A stretch of DNA of 64,000 bases from the NCBI RefSeq assembly GCF_013141725.1, contig NZ_WHNZ01000030.1, positions 62,001 to 126,000 on the forward strand, given 5' to 3'. Shown here one piece after another: positions 9,628 to 17,353 of the stretch (position 1 is its first letter; every line of letters begins with the position of its first letter). The DNA is from Paenibacillus planticolens (GTDB taxonomy: Bacteria; Bacillota; Bacilli; Paenibacillales; NBRC-103111). A model generated the notes under the pieces. It made no database searches, was not told the origin of the DNA, and saw only the letters and a list, made by a program, of their open reading frames with translations. Position numbers and translations under genes: made by a program.

Positions 9628-10952
9628 ATGACTTGAGCGGTCAGCATCGCTTTGGAAACCAAAGCACCTGCGTGGTAAATTTCCACGTCAATCTTGCCAA
9701 ACTTACGGCTCACCTCAATAATGGTGGGTCGTATTTCTATTTTGGAGTCGATTTGCAGCGGTTTGAGGAAATAGGTCGACATGTTGTCCATGACAAGATC
9801 ACCTTTTTTAAACTCCTGCACAATGCGGTAGGCCGCCTGGGTCATTAACGTGGTCAGGACACCCTCCGATACGGTGCCTAAATGATTCGTCATCTGCGGG
9901 GTAATGACGCCGTGAAACTGCAGCGTGCCATTCTCAGCTCTGACCTCTTCCAACCCGGACCAGATCAAATCCTCGAACGTTTCCCCGTTCTGCGGCTGCT
10001 TCTGAATGTACTGCATCGCTTTCAGCACATCGCTCCGGTTCAGCACGCCCACCATTTTGCGGTTCGTGTCCACAACAGGGAGCAGCTCGATGCCTTCCCA
10101 CACCATCATATGGGCTGCGGAAGCTACGGAAGTCTGCGGCGTGACCGTGAGCGGACTGCGCGTCATAAGCTTATCAACCGTCTGCAAAGCGTTCGCCCCG
10201 ACCATATCCTTGGAAGTCACGACGCCAATAATGCGGTTCCACTCATCGACAACCGGGAACCGGCTGTAGCCTGTATCCTCCGACAACCGCTGCCAATCCT
10301 TCAGCGTGCTGTTCGCCTTGAGCGCATACAGGGAGGCGCCCGATGCCAGGATATCCTCGACAAGCATGATCTTCTTCTTAATCAAACGATCGTATATCGC
10401 TCTATTAATCATGGAAGCTACGGTAAATGTATCGTAACTGCTTGAAATAATGGGCAGCTCCAGCTTGTCGGCAAGGAGCTTCACTTCCGCGCTCGTATCG
10501 AAGCCCCCTGTAATGAGTACGCCCGCACCTTGTTCAAGCGCGCAGCTGTGCGCCTTGTTCCGGTTGCCGACGATCAGCAGGCTGCCTGCCTCGATATAGC
10601 GCATCATGGCATCCTGCTCCATCGCGCCAATGACGAACTTGTGCAGCGTTTTGTGCAGTCCGCGCGAGCCGCCGAGCACTTGTCCGTCCACCATGTTCAC
10701 GACTTCCGCGAAGGTCAGCTTGTCGATGTTCTGCCGCAGCTTTTTCTCCACTCTGACCGTTCCGATCCGTTCTTTGGTGGAGACTAGCCCTTGATTCTCC
10801 GCCTCTTTGATGGCCCTGTAAGCCGTACCTTCACTTACTTCCATGTTCTTCGCAATTTTGCGAACGGATATTCGGCTGCCGAGCTTCAAACTTTCTATAT
10901 GGCGTAAAATTTGTTCATGCTTCGTTAATGCATCCATGGATTGAGTATCCAA
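9624..10952 (-). CDS. ytoI: YtoI-type regulator: HTH, DRTGG, CBS pair and hot-dog domain
   Basis: A 442-residue modular protein. Residues 1–65 form a winged helix-turn-helix (SVRKIAKNMEVSEGTAYRAI). Next is a DRTGG domain (about 70–190), then a pair of CBS domains (about 195–310; GVVTSKDMVGAN and GVLNRSDVLKAM), and a C-terminal thioesterase-like hot-dog fold (about 330–442). This order is that of B. subtilis YtoI. CBS pairs commonly bind adenine nucleotides, so a ligand-sensing transcription factor is inferred; no target is known. TTG 10952 has GGGGTG 6 bases before it; ATG 10937 is the alternative. A tandem 10-bp repeat at its own promoter suggests autoregulation. Confidence 0.88.
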   Translation of the reverse strand: MDTQSMDALTKHEQILRHIESLKLGSRISVRKIAKNMEVSEGTAYRAIKEAENQGLVSTKERIGTVRVEKKLRQNIDKLTFAEVVNMVDGQVLGGSRGLHKTLHKFVIGAMEQDAMMRYIEAGSLLIVGNRNKAHSCALEQGAGVLITGGFDTSAEVKLLADKLELPIISSSYDTFTVASMINRAIYDRLIKKKIMLVEDILASGASLYALKANSTLKDWQRLSEDTGYSRFPVVDEWNRIIGVVTSKDMVGANALQTVDKLMTRSPLTVTPQTSVASAAHMMVWEGIELLPVVDTNRKMVGVLNRSDVLKAMQYIQKQPQNGETFEDLIWSGLEEVRAENGTLQFHGVITPQMTNHLGTVSEGVLTTLMTQAAYRIVQEFKKGDLVMDNMSTYFLKPLQIDSKIEIRPTIIEVSRKFGKIDVEIYHAGALVSKAMLTAQVI

Positions 10953-10976
10953 CTGTTACACCCCATTCGCTTGTTC

Positions 10977-11025
10977 CTGTACTACTCTGTACTACTAGTA
11001 TAATCGTTACGAAGAACAAGGACAA
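10977..11025 (-). promoter_or_regulatory. ytoI promoter with tandem 10-bp repeat
   Basis: Minus-strand -35 TTGTCC (11020–11025) and -10 TATACT (10997–11002) are separated by 17 bases. Directly after the -10 come two perfect head-to-tail copies of AGTAGTACAG (10977–10996), covering the predicted transcription start. One copy per helical turn is suitable for a repressor dimer. Confidence 0.6.
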
Positions 11026-11045
11026 TGCGGACAGCTTCCAGACTG

Positions 11046-11070
11046 AAAAAAATCCAACCCTATTGGATTG
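11046..11070 (-). terminator. terminator of the 93-aa membrane protein gene
   Basis: On the minus strand, AATCCAAT-AGGG-TTGGATT is followed by a run of T. It lies 70 bases after the stop of the gene at 11140–11421 and just upstream of the ytoI promoter. Confidence 0.75.
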
Positions 11071-11139
11071 GATGCTTTATTCGTATTATACCAAACATAT
11101 GTTCGAAGTCAAATGAAAGCTGAGCTTGCGGATGCCCGG

Positions 11140-11421
11140 TTATTTACGAAACTGCAGCATTTTTTTGCGACCTTGAACAAGCTGCTCCAGCTGCCATTTT
11201 TTCATTCGGTTGATACGCTTCAGCTCTCTCCGCTTCTCTTCGTCCACACCCAAAATTTGATGCAAATGAGACGCAATGACGAGAAGCGCCATGGCGATCC
11301 AGATGCAGCTGAAAATCATCGGCAGGGAACCTGCGTCCCGCAGCTGCATCTGGGGCAGCGAATAAATCAGCATGCCAAGCGCCGCGCTCATGTATACGAC
11401 ATTTTTAAACCCTTTCAACAT
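11140..11421 (-). CDS. small two-helix membrane protein, unknown
   Basis: A 93-residue protein with two predicted membrane segments (VVYMSAALGMLIYSLP and SLPMIFSCIWIAMALLVIA). They are followed by a basic, helical, presumably cytoplasmic tail rich in Lys and Arg (KRRELKRINRMKKWQLEQL). The ATG follows AAAGGAG by 6 bases, and a terminator follows the gene, so it appears to be a single-gene unit. I recognise no family. Confidence 0.7.
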   Translation of the reverse strand: MLKGFKNVVYMSAALGMLIYSLPQMQLRDAGSLPMIFSCIWIAMALLVIASHLHQILGVDEEKRRELKRINRMKKWQLEQLVQGRKKMLQFRK

Positions 11422-11526
11422 TGATCACTCCTTTCGTCTGATGAACTCACAAACCTGTCTTCATCTATTTTCAATGTATGAGACAAGTTCTTGTTATATG
11501 AGTGCATAGCGAAAGTTTGGAAAAAA

Positions 11527-12255
11527 CTAATCTTCCCCGAAGCCCTGCGAATGCAGGAAAGCTTTCATGTGCTCGCGCGGACGCAGCGCTTTGGCGGCCA
11601 TCTCCTTGGACCATGTCGTGTCGACCTTGCCGCCTGTACGAACGTTCATATAGCCGCGGATGGTCTCGTCGTACCGGCTGACCGACTCTTCGTTATCCGT
11701 ATACCGGTTCTCATGGTATACGGCTTCAAGAGGGAGCCGCGGACGCTGCAGCGGCTCCTGATCCGGCATGCCGATGCACATGCCGAAGACGGGGTACACC
11801 AGCTGCGGCAAACCCAGCAGCCGGGATACCTCAGCGGGCTTGTTGCGCAGCCCGCCGATGTAGACAACGCCGAGCCCGAGCGACTCGGCGGCAATGGCTG
11901 CATTCTGCGCAGCGAGTGCAGCATCTACGGTGGCAATGATGAGATTCTCGGCATTGCCTGTGATCGGCGTATCCGCGTGGCGGTGCGCCGCCTGCGCGTA
12001 GCGGTGCAAGTCCGCGCACCATACGAGAAACAGCGGACATTCACTGACGTACGCCTGATTTCCCGCAAGCGCGGCAAGCTGATTTTTCAGATCGCCATCC
12101 GTCACGTGGATGACGCTGAAGGCCTGCATGTTGCTGGAGGTTGAAGCCGCTTGAGCGGAAGCTATAATGGCCTGCAACTGCGCTTCCGTGACAGGCTGAT
12201 CCGTAAACTTGCGAATCGAGCGGTGATTTTGCAATAACTGGATGACTTCGTTCAT
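11527..12255 (-). CDS. nfsA: oxygen-insensitive NADPH nitroreductase, NfsA family
   Basis: An FMN-dependent nitro/quinone reductase of the NfsA/FRP group. The N-terminus carries the FMN-phosphate-binding HRSIRKFTDQPV. The middle has the family pattern AASTSSNMQAFSVIHV and AENLIIATVDAALAAQNA, then LGLGVVYIGGLRNKPAEV and PVFGMCIGMPDQEP. The tail holds the RYDETIRGYMNVRTGG motif of NfsA enzymes. About 242 aa from ATG 12255, which has AAAGGT 9 bases upstream; an upstream in-frame ATG at 12273 is less likely. It is divergent from namA with about 220 bases between, a common pairing of enzymes acting on electrophiles and quinones. Confidence 0.9.
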   Translation of the reverse strand: MNEVIQLLQNHRSIRKFTDQPVTEAQLQAIIASAQAASTSSNMQAFSVIHVTDGDLKNQLAALAGNQAYVSECPLFLVWCADLHRYAQAAHRHADTPITGNAENLIIATVDAALAAQNAAIAAESLGLGVVYIGGLRNKPAEVSRLLGLPQLVYPVFGMCIGMPDQEPLQRPRLPLEAVYHENRYTDNEESVSRYDETIRGYMNVRTGGKVDTTWSKEMAAKALRPREHMKAFLHSQGFGED

Positions 12256-12474
12256 ATCGATGCGACCTTTCATGGTTCATTTTGTTATTTCACTCAAGGA
12301 TGCGTTTCAAGTGCCCACGGCTCCTTAAGTATACTTTTAGTTACTATCGTACAAAAAAGTGGCTACTTGTAATTAATTATAATACATCCGATACTTAGAT
12401 ACATAGTTTTAGCCAAACTCACCATTCTATTGGCAGGACTGAAGCTTCACTCATATTTTCGGAGGTGTTTCGTT

Positions 12475-13503
12475 ATGAAAAAAGATTTATTTTCACCATA
12501 TGAACTAAAAGGCTTGCATATCAGAAACCGGATCGTCATGGCGCCAATGTGTCAGTACTCCGTTACAGCCAAAGACGGAAAGCCCAATGAGTGGCACTAC
12601 GTACATTACCTCTCCCGCGCGATCGGTGGTACGGGCCTCATCATCGTGGAAATGACGGATGTGCATCCCGACGGACGGATTACGGACAACGATCTGGGCA
12701 TCTGGTCCGACGAACATATCCCCGCCTTCGCCCGAATTATCGATGGCGTTCATGCGCATGGCGCCAAAATCGGCATCCAGATTGCTCATGCAGGACGTAA
12801 AGCCGAGGATGCCGAAGTGCCTGTCGCCCCATCGGCTATCCGTTTCCCCGGGGATGCCTACAAAATGCCGCGGGCACTGACAACGGACGAGGTGCAGGAC
12901 GTCGTGCGGCAATTCGGCGATGCTGCGAGACGTGCGGTGCAAGCTGGCGTAGACACCATTGAGCTGCATGGCGCTCACGGCTATTTGATTCATCAATTCC
13001 AATCGCCGCTCACGAACAAAAGAGACGATATCTACGGGCAAAATCTCGCCCAATTCGGCGTGGAAGTCATTCAAGCCGTGAAAAAAGAAATGCCGGCCGA
13101 CATGCCGCTCATTTTCCGCATCTCCGCGGTCGAGTACGTTGACGGCGGCTATGATATTGACCACGCCATCGAACTCTCCAAAGCGTATCAAGCCGCCGGC
13201 GTCGATGCGTTTCATGTGAGCTCAGGCGGGGAAGGCCCTGCAGGTCAGCGAAAACCGGGCAATTCCCCCGGTTATCAAGTGCCTTTCGCGCGGCAAATTC
13301 GCGAAGCGCTGCAGGTTCCGGTCATTGCCGTCGGCATGCTGGCAGACCCGGTTCTGGCCGAGTCGGTCATCACCGGCGAGGATGCCGATCTCGTCGCGAT
13401 TGCCCGCGGCCTGCTGCGCGACCCGTATTGGGCGACGCATGCTGCCGTGCAGTTGGGGCATGAGCATACCTACATCCCGCAGCAATATGCGCGCGGGTAT
13501 TGA
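12475..13503 (+). CDS. namA: NADPH dehydrogenase NamA/YqjM (old yellow enzyme)
   Basis: An FMN-containing ene-reductase that reduces activated alkenes, and also quinones, with NADPH. The 342-residue TIM barrel starts MKKDLFSPYELKGL. Cys26 and Tyr28 (APMCQYS) are the flavin-tuning and active-site residues characteristic of YqjM. His165 and His168 in ELHGAHGYLIHQF bind substrate. The C-terminus (QYARGY) resembles the arginine-finger end that completes the neighbouring active site in YqjM dimers. ATG 12475 follows GGAGGTG. Detoxification of electrophiles is inferred from family and neighbour. A microsatellite and a repeat-rich block follow the stop codon. Confidence 0.95.
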   Translation: MKKDLFSPYELKGLHIRNRIVMAPMCQYSVTAKDGKPNEWHYVHYLSRAIGGTGLIIVEMTDVHPDGRITDNDLGIWSDEHIPAFARIIDGVHAHGAKIGIQIAHAGRKAEDAEVPVAPSAIRFPGDAYKMPRALTTDEVQDVVRQFGDAARRAVQAGVDTIELHGAHGYLIHQFQSPLTNKRDDIYGQNLAQFGVEVIQAVKKEMPADMPLIFRISAVEYVDGGYDIDHAIELSKAYQAAGVDAFHVSSGGEGPAGQRKPGNSPGYQVPFARQIREALQVPVIAVGMLADPVLAESVITGEDADLVAIARGLLRDPYWATHAAVQLGHEHTYIPQQYARGY

Positions 13504-13526
13504 TTTCTTGGCTGCTCCCAAGCCTT

Positions 13527-13562
13527 GCTACTGCTACTGCTATTGCTATTGCTATTGCTATG
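13527..13562 (+). repeat. hexanucleotide microsatellite, six units
   Basis: Six head-to-tail 6-mers: GCTACT twice, GCTATT three times, then GCTATG. It starts 24 bases after the namA stop. It is not in a credible gene. Slippage would make its length variable between strains. Confidence 0.9.
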
Positions 13563-13770
13563 TTGCAGTTTATACAACGTAATGACAGGAATTAGGCGCT
13601 TTCGCTCCCCTATGTTGTATTCTGTACAGCATAGGAGGCGGAAAAGTGCCGATTTGGGAGCATTCTGTAAAAATGGTTGCATTTTGTACAACATAGCTCC
13701 GAATTTCAACACGCAGCCCCGTTTTCGTTGCACAAAGTGCAGCATAGGAGGCAAATCTAAGCGCTGCATC
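13563..13770. repeat. multi-arm inverted-repeat element, TACAACATAGG family
   Basis: About 200 bases without a credible gene. Variants of one arm, core TGTACAACATAGGAGG, occur about six times. Forward copies start near 13563, 13622, 13676 and 13729; reversed copies lie near 13590–13620 and 13650–13675. The strongest hairpin pairs CCTATGTTGTA with TACAGCATAGG (about 13599–13634). ORFs here are short and on both strands, as expected for palindromic DNA. Confidence 0.7.
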
Positions 13771-13865
13771 TGTTTCTGGGCTGCGCCCAGCCCGTGCCTG
13801 CAACTAGCCCGAGTGAGAAGTATTACTGTGTGTGCTGTGGCAAGCTCGCATGGATGTCCCGTTCT

Positions 13866-14058
13866 AATAAAGGGGGAACATCGTTCCTCTATTTAGACAC
13901 AAAACGGATTTTCAAGGGTTGAAGGGGAACTACAGGGTCTTATTTCACCTCACCCCCCCAATTATCTGGGCGAAATGGCGAAATAGCGGACCATTGTTCC
14001 CACTTCCTTGCCATAGGGTGGTTTTTGGCAAAATAGCGTCCTGCAGTTCCCTTATAGT
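13866..14058. repeat. four-arm inverted-repeat element, GGGAACT family, copy 1
   Basis: Four related arms with pattern GGGAACTnnAGG then TATTT. Arms 1 and 2 are forward, near 13872 and 13924. Arms 3 and 4 are reversed, near 13976–14001 and 14027–14051. Arm 2 begins GGGGAACTACAGGGTC; the reverse complement of arm 4 begins GGGAACTGCAGGACGC. A second copy in the same orientation lies at 23935–24130, so this is a dispersed repeat. No coding capacity is seen. Confidence 0.8.
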
Positions 14059-14067
14059 TTCGCTCAT

Positions 14068-14110
14068 AAAAAAAGACAGAGCAGGAAACACATCCCGCTC
14101 TGTCTTTTTT
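14068..14110 (-). terminator. terminator of the acyltransferase gene
   Basis: A perfect stem (AAAAAAGACAGAGC with GCTCTGTCTTTTTT) starts directly after the stop of the minus-strand gene at 14113. A-tract and T-tract lie on opposite sides, so it could act in both directions. Confidence 0.9.
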
Positions 14111-14112
14111 CA

Positions 14113-15168
14113 TTAAATCCCCACTAACTTCCTGACTTTACGATACAGCAGCGTCAACACCCAAGGAATCGCCACAATCAGCACAAGCACAATCGCATTA
14201 TACAGATGAAAGAGCGCGATCGAGCCCGGCATTTGGACCTTATATTTCCACAGAGAAAGCAGCGCCGGATGCATCAAGTACACACCGAATGACACGGATC
14301 CCAGGGAAACGAAGAAGCGGCCAACGGGCGGTGCTTTTTGCAGGAGCCACTTCCCGCCCCAGATGAAGCTTATGCCGATTCCGATGCTATAAAGCAGCCA
14401 AAGCACCTCAAACCACGTATTTTCAAACGTGTATCCCTTTAGTCCCAGCAAGTATAGCGATGTATACGTTAAGCCGCTAAGGATGGAAGCTGGAATAACC
14501 CAGCCTTTATTGCGCTCCAACCACGTCCGAAATGCCCCGTAATTCATCCCTATCGCGCCTCCGATGAGGAAGTACCCGAAGTAGGTGACGCACAGCTCTG
14601 GTTTGTGGGCGATCGACCCGAACCAATGGCTGTACACGTACACGCCGGCTTGTATGGCGAGTCCCCAAAGCGCCAGCGTTTTGCGGAACCAAGCGGCATT
14701 TCTCACAGCCCAAACAAGCAGAGGAAACAGCAGGTAAAACTGCACGATAATGATCATAAAATATAAATGATAGCCCGAATCCGCCCATTTCAACTGTTCC
14801 AGAAACACCCGCGGCTCTATTTTAAATGGGTGCCCCGGTGTCCAGAGCCAAGGATTGTATATGTAGTAAAAAAAAGACCATACAATATAAGGGACAAGCA
14901 CCTGCCTCACACGTTTCCAATAAAAGATGCCGGCCTGCTTGGCGCTCCAATTATCCGTATATATGTAGAACAGCACAATGCCGCTTAAGAAAATAAAAAC
15001 AGGAACGGCAAAATAGCTCATTTTGTTCAAGAATAACATAAGCAGCTGCGAGCTGCTGCCTTTCAAAGCCGGATCCACCGTCCAGTCTGCCGTAACGTGA
15101 ATCGTGACGACGGCTAGAATCGCAATCGCTCTAACAATATCGAGCTCCGTAATTTTTTGTTTGGCCAT
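14113..15168 (-). CDS. acyltransferase 3 family membrane protein
   Basis: An integral membrane acyltransferase of the OatA/WecH type, with about ten predicted helices in 351 residues. Family marks are the N-terminal [22 protein letters not shown], whose His is the conserved catalytic position of the family, and [21 protein letters not shown]. Late in the protein, [14 protein letters not shown] is the usual SYGIYLiH-like motif. Such enzymes transfer acetyl or other acyl groups to cell-surface sugars; the substrate cannot be read from the sequence. No extracellular SGNH domain is attached. It stands alone with its own terminator, beside a repeat block. Confidence 0.88.
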   Translation of the reverse strand: MAKQKITELDIVRAIAILAVVTIHVTADWTVDPALKGSSSQLLMLFLNKMSYFAVPVFIFLSGIVLFYIYTDNWSAKQAGIFYWKRVRQVLVPYIVWSFFYYIYNPWLWTPGHPFKIEPRVFLEQLKWADSGYHLYFMIIIVQFYLLFPLLVWAVRNAAWFRKTLALWGLAIQAGVYVYSHWFGSIAHKPELCVTYFGYFLIGGAIGMNYGAFRTWLERNKGWVIPASILSGLTYTSLYLLGLKGYTFENTWFEVLWLLYSIGIGISFIWGGKWLLQKAPPVGRFFVSLGSVSFGVYLMHPALLSLWKYKVQMPGSIALFHLYNAIVLVLIVAIPWVLTLLYRKVRKLVGI

Positions 15169-15249
15169 ATCGGTTTCAAATCCTCATTTCCTCATACATA
15201 CCCTTTAATATAGACAGTTTCGACATAATTCGCAACTTCCATCATCGGC

Positions 15250-15281
15250 AAAAAGTCCCTATCTCATAGAAATAGGAACTT
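15250..15281 (-). terminator. terminator-like hairpin after a 16-codon ORF
   Basis: On the minus strand, AAGTTCCTAT pairs with ATAGGGACTT (one G·T pair) and is followed by TTTTT. It begins 8 bases after the stop of the mini-ORF at 15289–15339. No longer gene ends here. Confidence 0.65.
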
Positions 15282-15288
15282 CTTTACG

Positions 15289-15339
15289 CTAGGCGGAAAC
15301 CGTCTCCCGAGTCTGACGTTTGCGGGGACGAATAAGCAT
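15289..15339 (-). CDS. candidate 16-aa basic peptide ORF
   Basis: A very short ORF encoding MLIRPRKRQTRETVSA. ATG 15339 has GAGGAG 9 bases upstream. An in-frame ATG at 15357 would give 22 residues and is itself preceded by a stop. A strong terminator follows at once. It could be a leader peptide, a small regulatory peptide or chance. It is reported because ribosome-binding site, ORF and terminator are correctly spaced, and it lies between the yheA terminator and the acyltransferase gene. Five of its 16 residues are Arg or Lys. Confidence 0.3.
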   Translation of the reverse strand: MLIRPRKRQTRETVSA

Positions 15340-15416
15340 TATAATTGCTCTCCTCATTCAATGCCTGAATAAACGCTTAACAATCACTGAAACTCTACTG
15401 AAACTATAACTTTTCA

Positions 15417-15467
15417 AAAAAAAAGACTATCCGGTTTCGCAGGTTCTGCGACTTCCCGAACAGTCTC
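15417..15467 (-). terminator. terminator of yheA
   Basis: On the minus strand, an AGACTG stem, an inner GTCGCAGAACCTGCGAAAC hairpin and CAGTCT-like closing bases are followed by nine T. It starts directly after the stop codon at 15472. Confidence 0.8.
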
Positions 15468-15471
15468 TTTT

Positions 15472-15807
15472 TTATTTAAGCATCGCTTGCAACGGTTCCG
15501 CAATAATGCGCTGCACATCCTCAAGCACGATGGATAAACGGCGTTCCGCATCGAATAACCGCTTGATTCCCGGGTTCAGGGCAAGTTCGTCGTACAGCTT
15601 TTGCAGCTTCTCCATCTCTTCTGGCGGCGGCATTGCGCCTGCGGCCATTTTCTGCTGAAGTTCATTTTGTCGTTGACGGAAATCTTCCAGTGCGTTTTTG
15701 CTGGATGCATCCTGGCTAATCTGAGCGCGAATCGCCAACATATCGTTATATTCACTGCTTTCCTTAATTGCTTTTGCAAGCTCATATGCTCTATCATGCA
15801 CATTCAT
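15472..15807 (-). CDS. yheA: YlbF/YmcA (DUF964) family protein, YheA-like
   Basis: A small all-helical cytoplasmic protein of 111 residues. Family features are the N-terminal MNVHDRAYELAKAIKESSEY, the central DFRQRQNELQQKMAAG and the C-terminal FDAERRLSIVLEDVQRIIAEPL. It resembles B. subtilis YheA more than YlbF or YmcA, which act with YaaT on RNA processing and development. The start is ATG 15807: GGAGG is 8 bases before it but only 2 before ATG 15813. It is divergent from the YheC/YheD array, and B. subtilis yheA also lies beside yheC and yheD, so the linkage is old. Confidence 0.85.
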   Translation of the reverse strand: MNVHDRAYELAKAIKESSEYNDMLAIRAQISQDASSKNALEDFRQRQNELQQKMAAGAMPPPEEMEKLQKLYDELALNPGIKRLFDAERRLSIVLEDVQRIIAEPLQAMLK

Positions 15808-15967
15808 TTCCATTACCTCCTCATTTTTCCCAACTCGCGGTTGGGCTCTTCCCCAAACAGTTTCGAACACATCCCAAGCACAAAGGGATATATGTCCTCA
15901 TATGATGGAGTAGTTTACTTTGCTTAAACAGCAATGCCATTTTTGATGCTGGAAGGAGTGTTCGCTA

Positions 15968-17344
15968 TTGACCAGGACGAAAGTCGGAATATCCATTCAA
16001 GGCACCAGCATCTATTTGGATGATCGGACCGTTGTTCTAAGTGAAGCCATTGCAAGAAAATGGAAAGTTCCGTCCAATCAATCGATGGTCCTGCGCTTTG
16101 GCTCTGCCAAACAGGATGTCAAGGTCATAACGGCGGCTACATCGAACAGTTTGCGGTTCAATCCCGTCCTCGCCGCCAAGATCGGTATTCATCAAGGGGC
16201 GCAGCTTAATATTCATTATAGGCACAATGTGGGCACCTTGTCGATTGGACCCTTAATTGGTGTGATGATCAGCCGCGTTTATAAGAATGCGCCCGATCGC
16301 CCTTTTGGTGCTATCACCGCTTTTTGTAAAGAAATGACGGCTGCATGTGAACGATACGGGGCTGTCATCTGCTTTTTTCCGCCAGGCGAAATGCAAGCGA
16401 ACGCCAGCTCCATTTCTGCATATGCGTATTCCAACGGTTCATGGAACAAAAGAACGTTTCCGATTCCTAATGTGATTTACAACCGCCTTACCTCGCGCAA
16501 GTACGAGAACCAGCCGAACGTTCAACAATTTTTGAAAGATGCCAAGGCCCGTCACGGCACCGAAGTCTTCAATGAGAAATATTTGAACAAAACGGAAGTG
16601 TTCGATGCCTTGCGCAAAGAGAGCTCCCTTCACGGGTATTTACCGGAATCTTACCTCTTCAAAAATTATCAAATGCTCAAATCCATGGCCTCCCGCCATC
16701 CCGTCCTGTTTCTCAAACCGATCACCGGCTCCCTGGGAAAAGGGATCATTCGGATTCGCCGGGAACCCGGCGACGCTTATACGTGTGACTTTACGAACTT
16801 AAACGGTGTACGCAAACAAACATTCCCATCCATTTCCGCTCTGTTCCAGGCGATTGCCGGCAAGCTCAAAACCCAGCGCTATCAGCTGCAGCAAGGACTG
16901 GACCTCATCACAACCGACGGCAAAACGATTGATTTCCGTTCCCTCGTACAGCGCGGAGCAAAAGGCGAGTGGGCCATCACTTCGATTGTCGGACGCATCG
17001 CCGGAACGCAGCATTTCGTCTCCAACCTCGCACGGGGCGGCACTTTGACGAATGTGACGGGCGCGCTGGCCAGATCATCAGTTTCACCAACTGCTCGTGT
17101 CTCTGTCAAGGCACGCTTGCGCAAGGCTTCTCTGGACATCGCCAAAGGAATTGAAGCACAAATTCCCAGTCATTTTGGAGAGTTAGGAATCGACCTTGCT
17201 GTAGATAAAACGGGTAAGGTTTGGCTGCTTGAAGTCAACTCCAAACCGTCCAAAGACGATAACACACCATTAAACAATGAGAAAAAAATCAGGCCGTCCG
17301 TGAAACAACTCGTGCAATATGCCAAATATTTGGCAAAGATTTGA
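15968..17344 (+). CDS. YheC/YheD ATP-grasp protein, long type (array gene 1)
   Basis: First of five tandem ATP-grasp proteins of the YheC/YheD family. B. subtilis YheD is spore-associated and encircles the forespore. At 458 residues this is the long, YheD-like form: about 90 N-terminal residues form an extra beta-rich domain ending in LSIGPLIGVM. The ATP-grasp part follows, with VIYNRLTSRKYE, the nucleotide-binding FLKPITGSLGKGIIRI near 248–263, QQGLDLI, DFRSLVQR and the metal-binding WLLEVNSKPS near 415–425. The usual NKW motif is NKT here. Start is TTG 15968, 9 bases after GGAAGGAG. Substrate and product are unknown; ligation of an amino or carboxyl group in the coat is inference from the fold. 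Confidence 0.88.
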   Translation: MTRTKVGISIQGTSIYLDDRTVVLSEAIARKWKVPSNQSMVLRFGSAKQDVKVITAATSNSLRFNPVLAAKIGIHQGAQLNIHYRHNVGTLSIGPLIGVMISRVYKNAPDRPFGAITAFCKEMTAACERYGAVICFFPPGEMQANASSISAYAYSNGSWNKRTFPIPNVIYNRLTSRKYENQPNVQQFLKDAKARHGTEVFNEKYLNKTEVFDALRKESSLHGYLPESYLFKNYQMLKSMASRHPVLFLKPITGSLGKGIIRIRREPGDAYTCDFTNLNGVRKQTFPSISALFQAIAGKLKTQRYQLQQGLDLITTDGKTIDFRSLVQRGAKGEWAITSIVGRIAGTQHFVSNLARGGTLTNVTGALARSSVSPTARVSVKARLRKASLDIAKGIEAQIPSHFGELGIDLAVDKTGKVWLLEVNSKPSKDDNTPLNNEKKIRPSVKQLVQYAKYLAKI

Positions 17345-17353
17345 GGTGGCATT

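Noticed and set aside
12505..13215. 236-codon minus-strand ORF opposite namA
   Set aside because: Antisense shadow of a clear old yellow enzyme gene; no ribosome-binding site and no recognisable domain.
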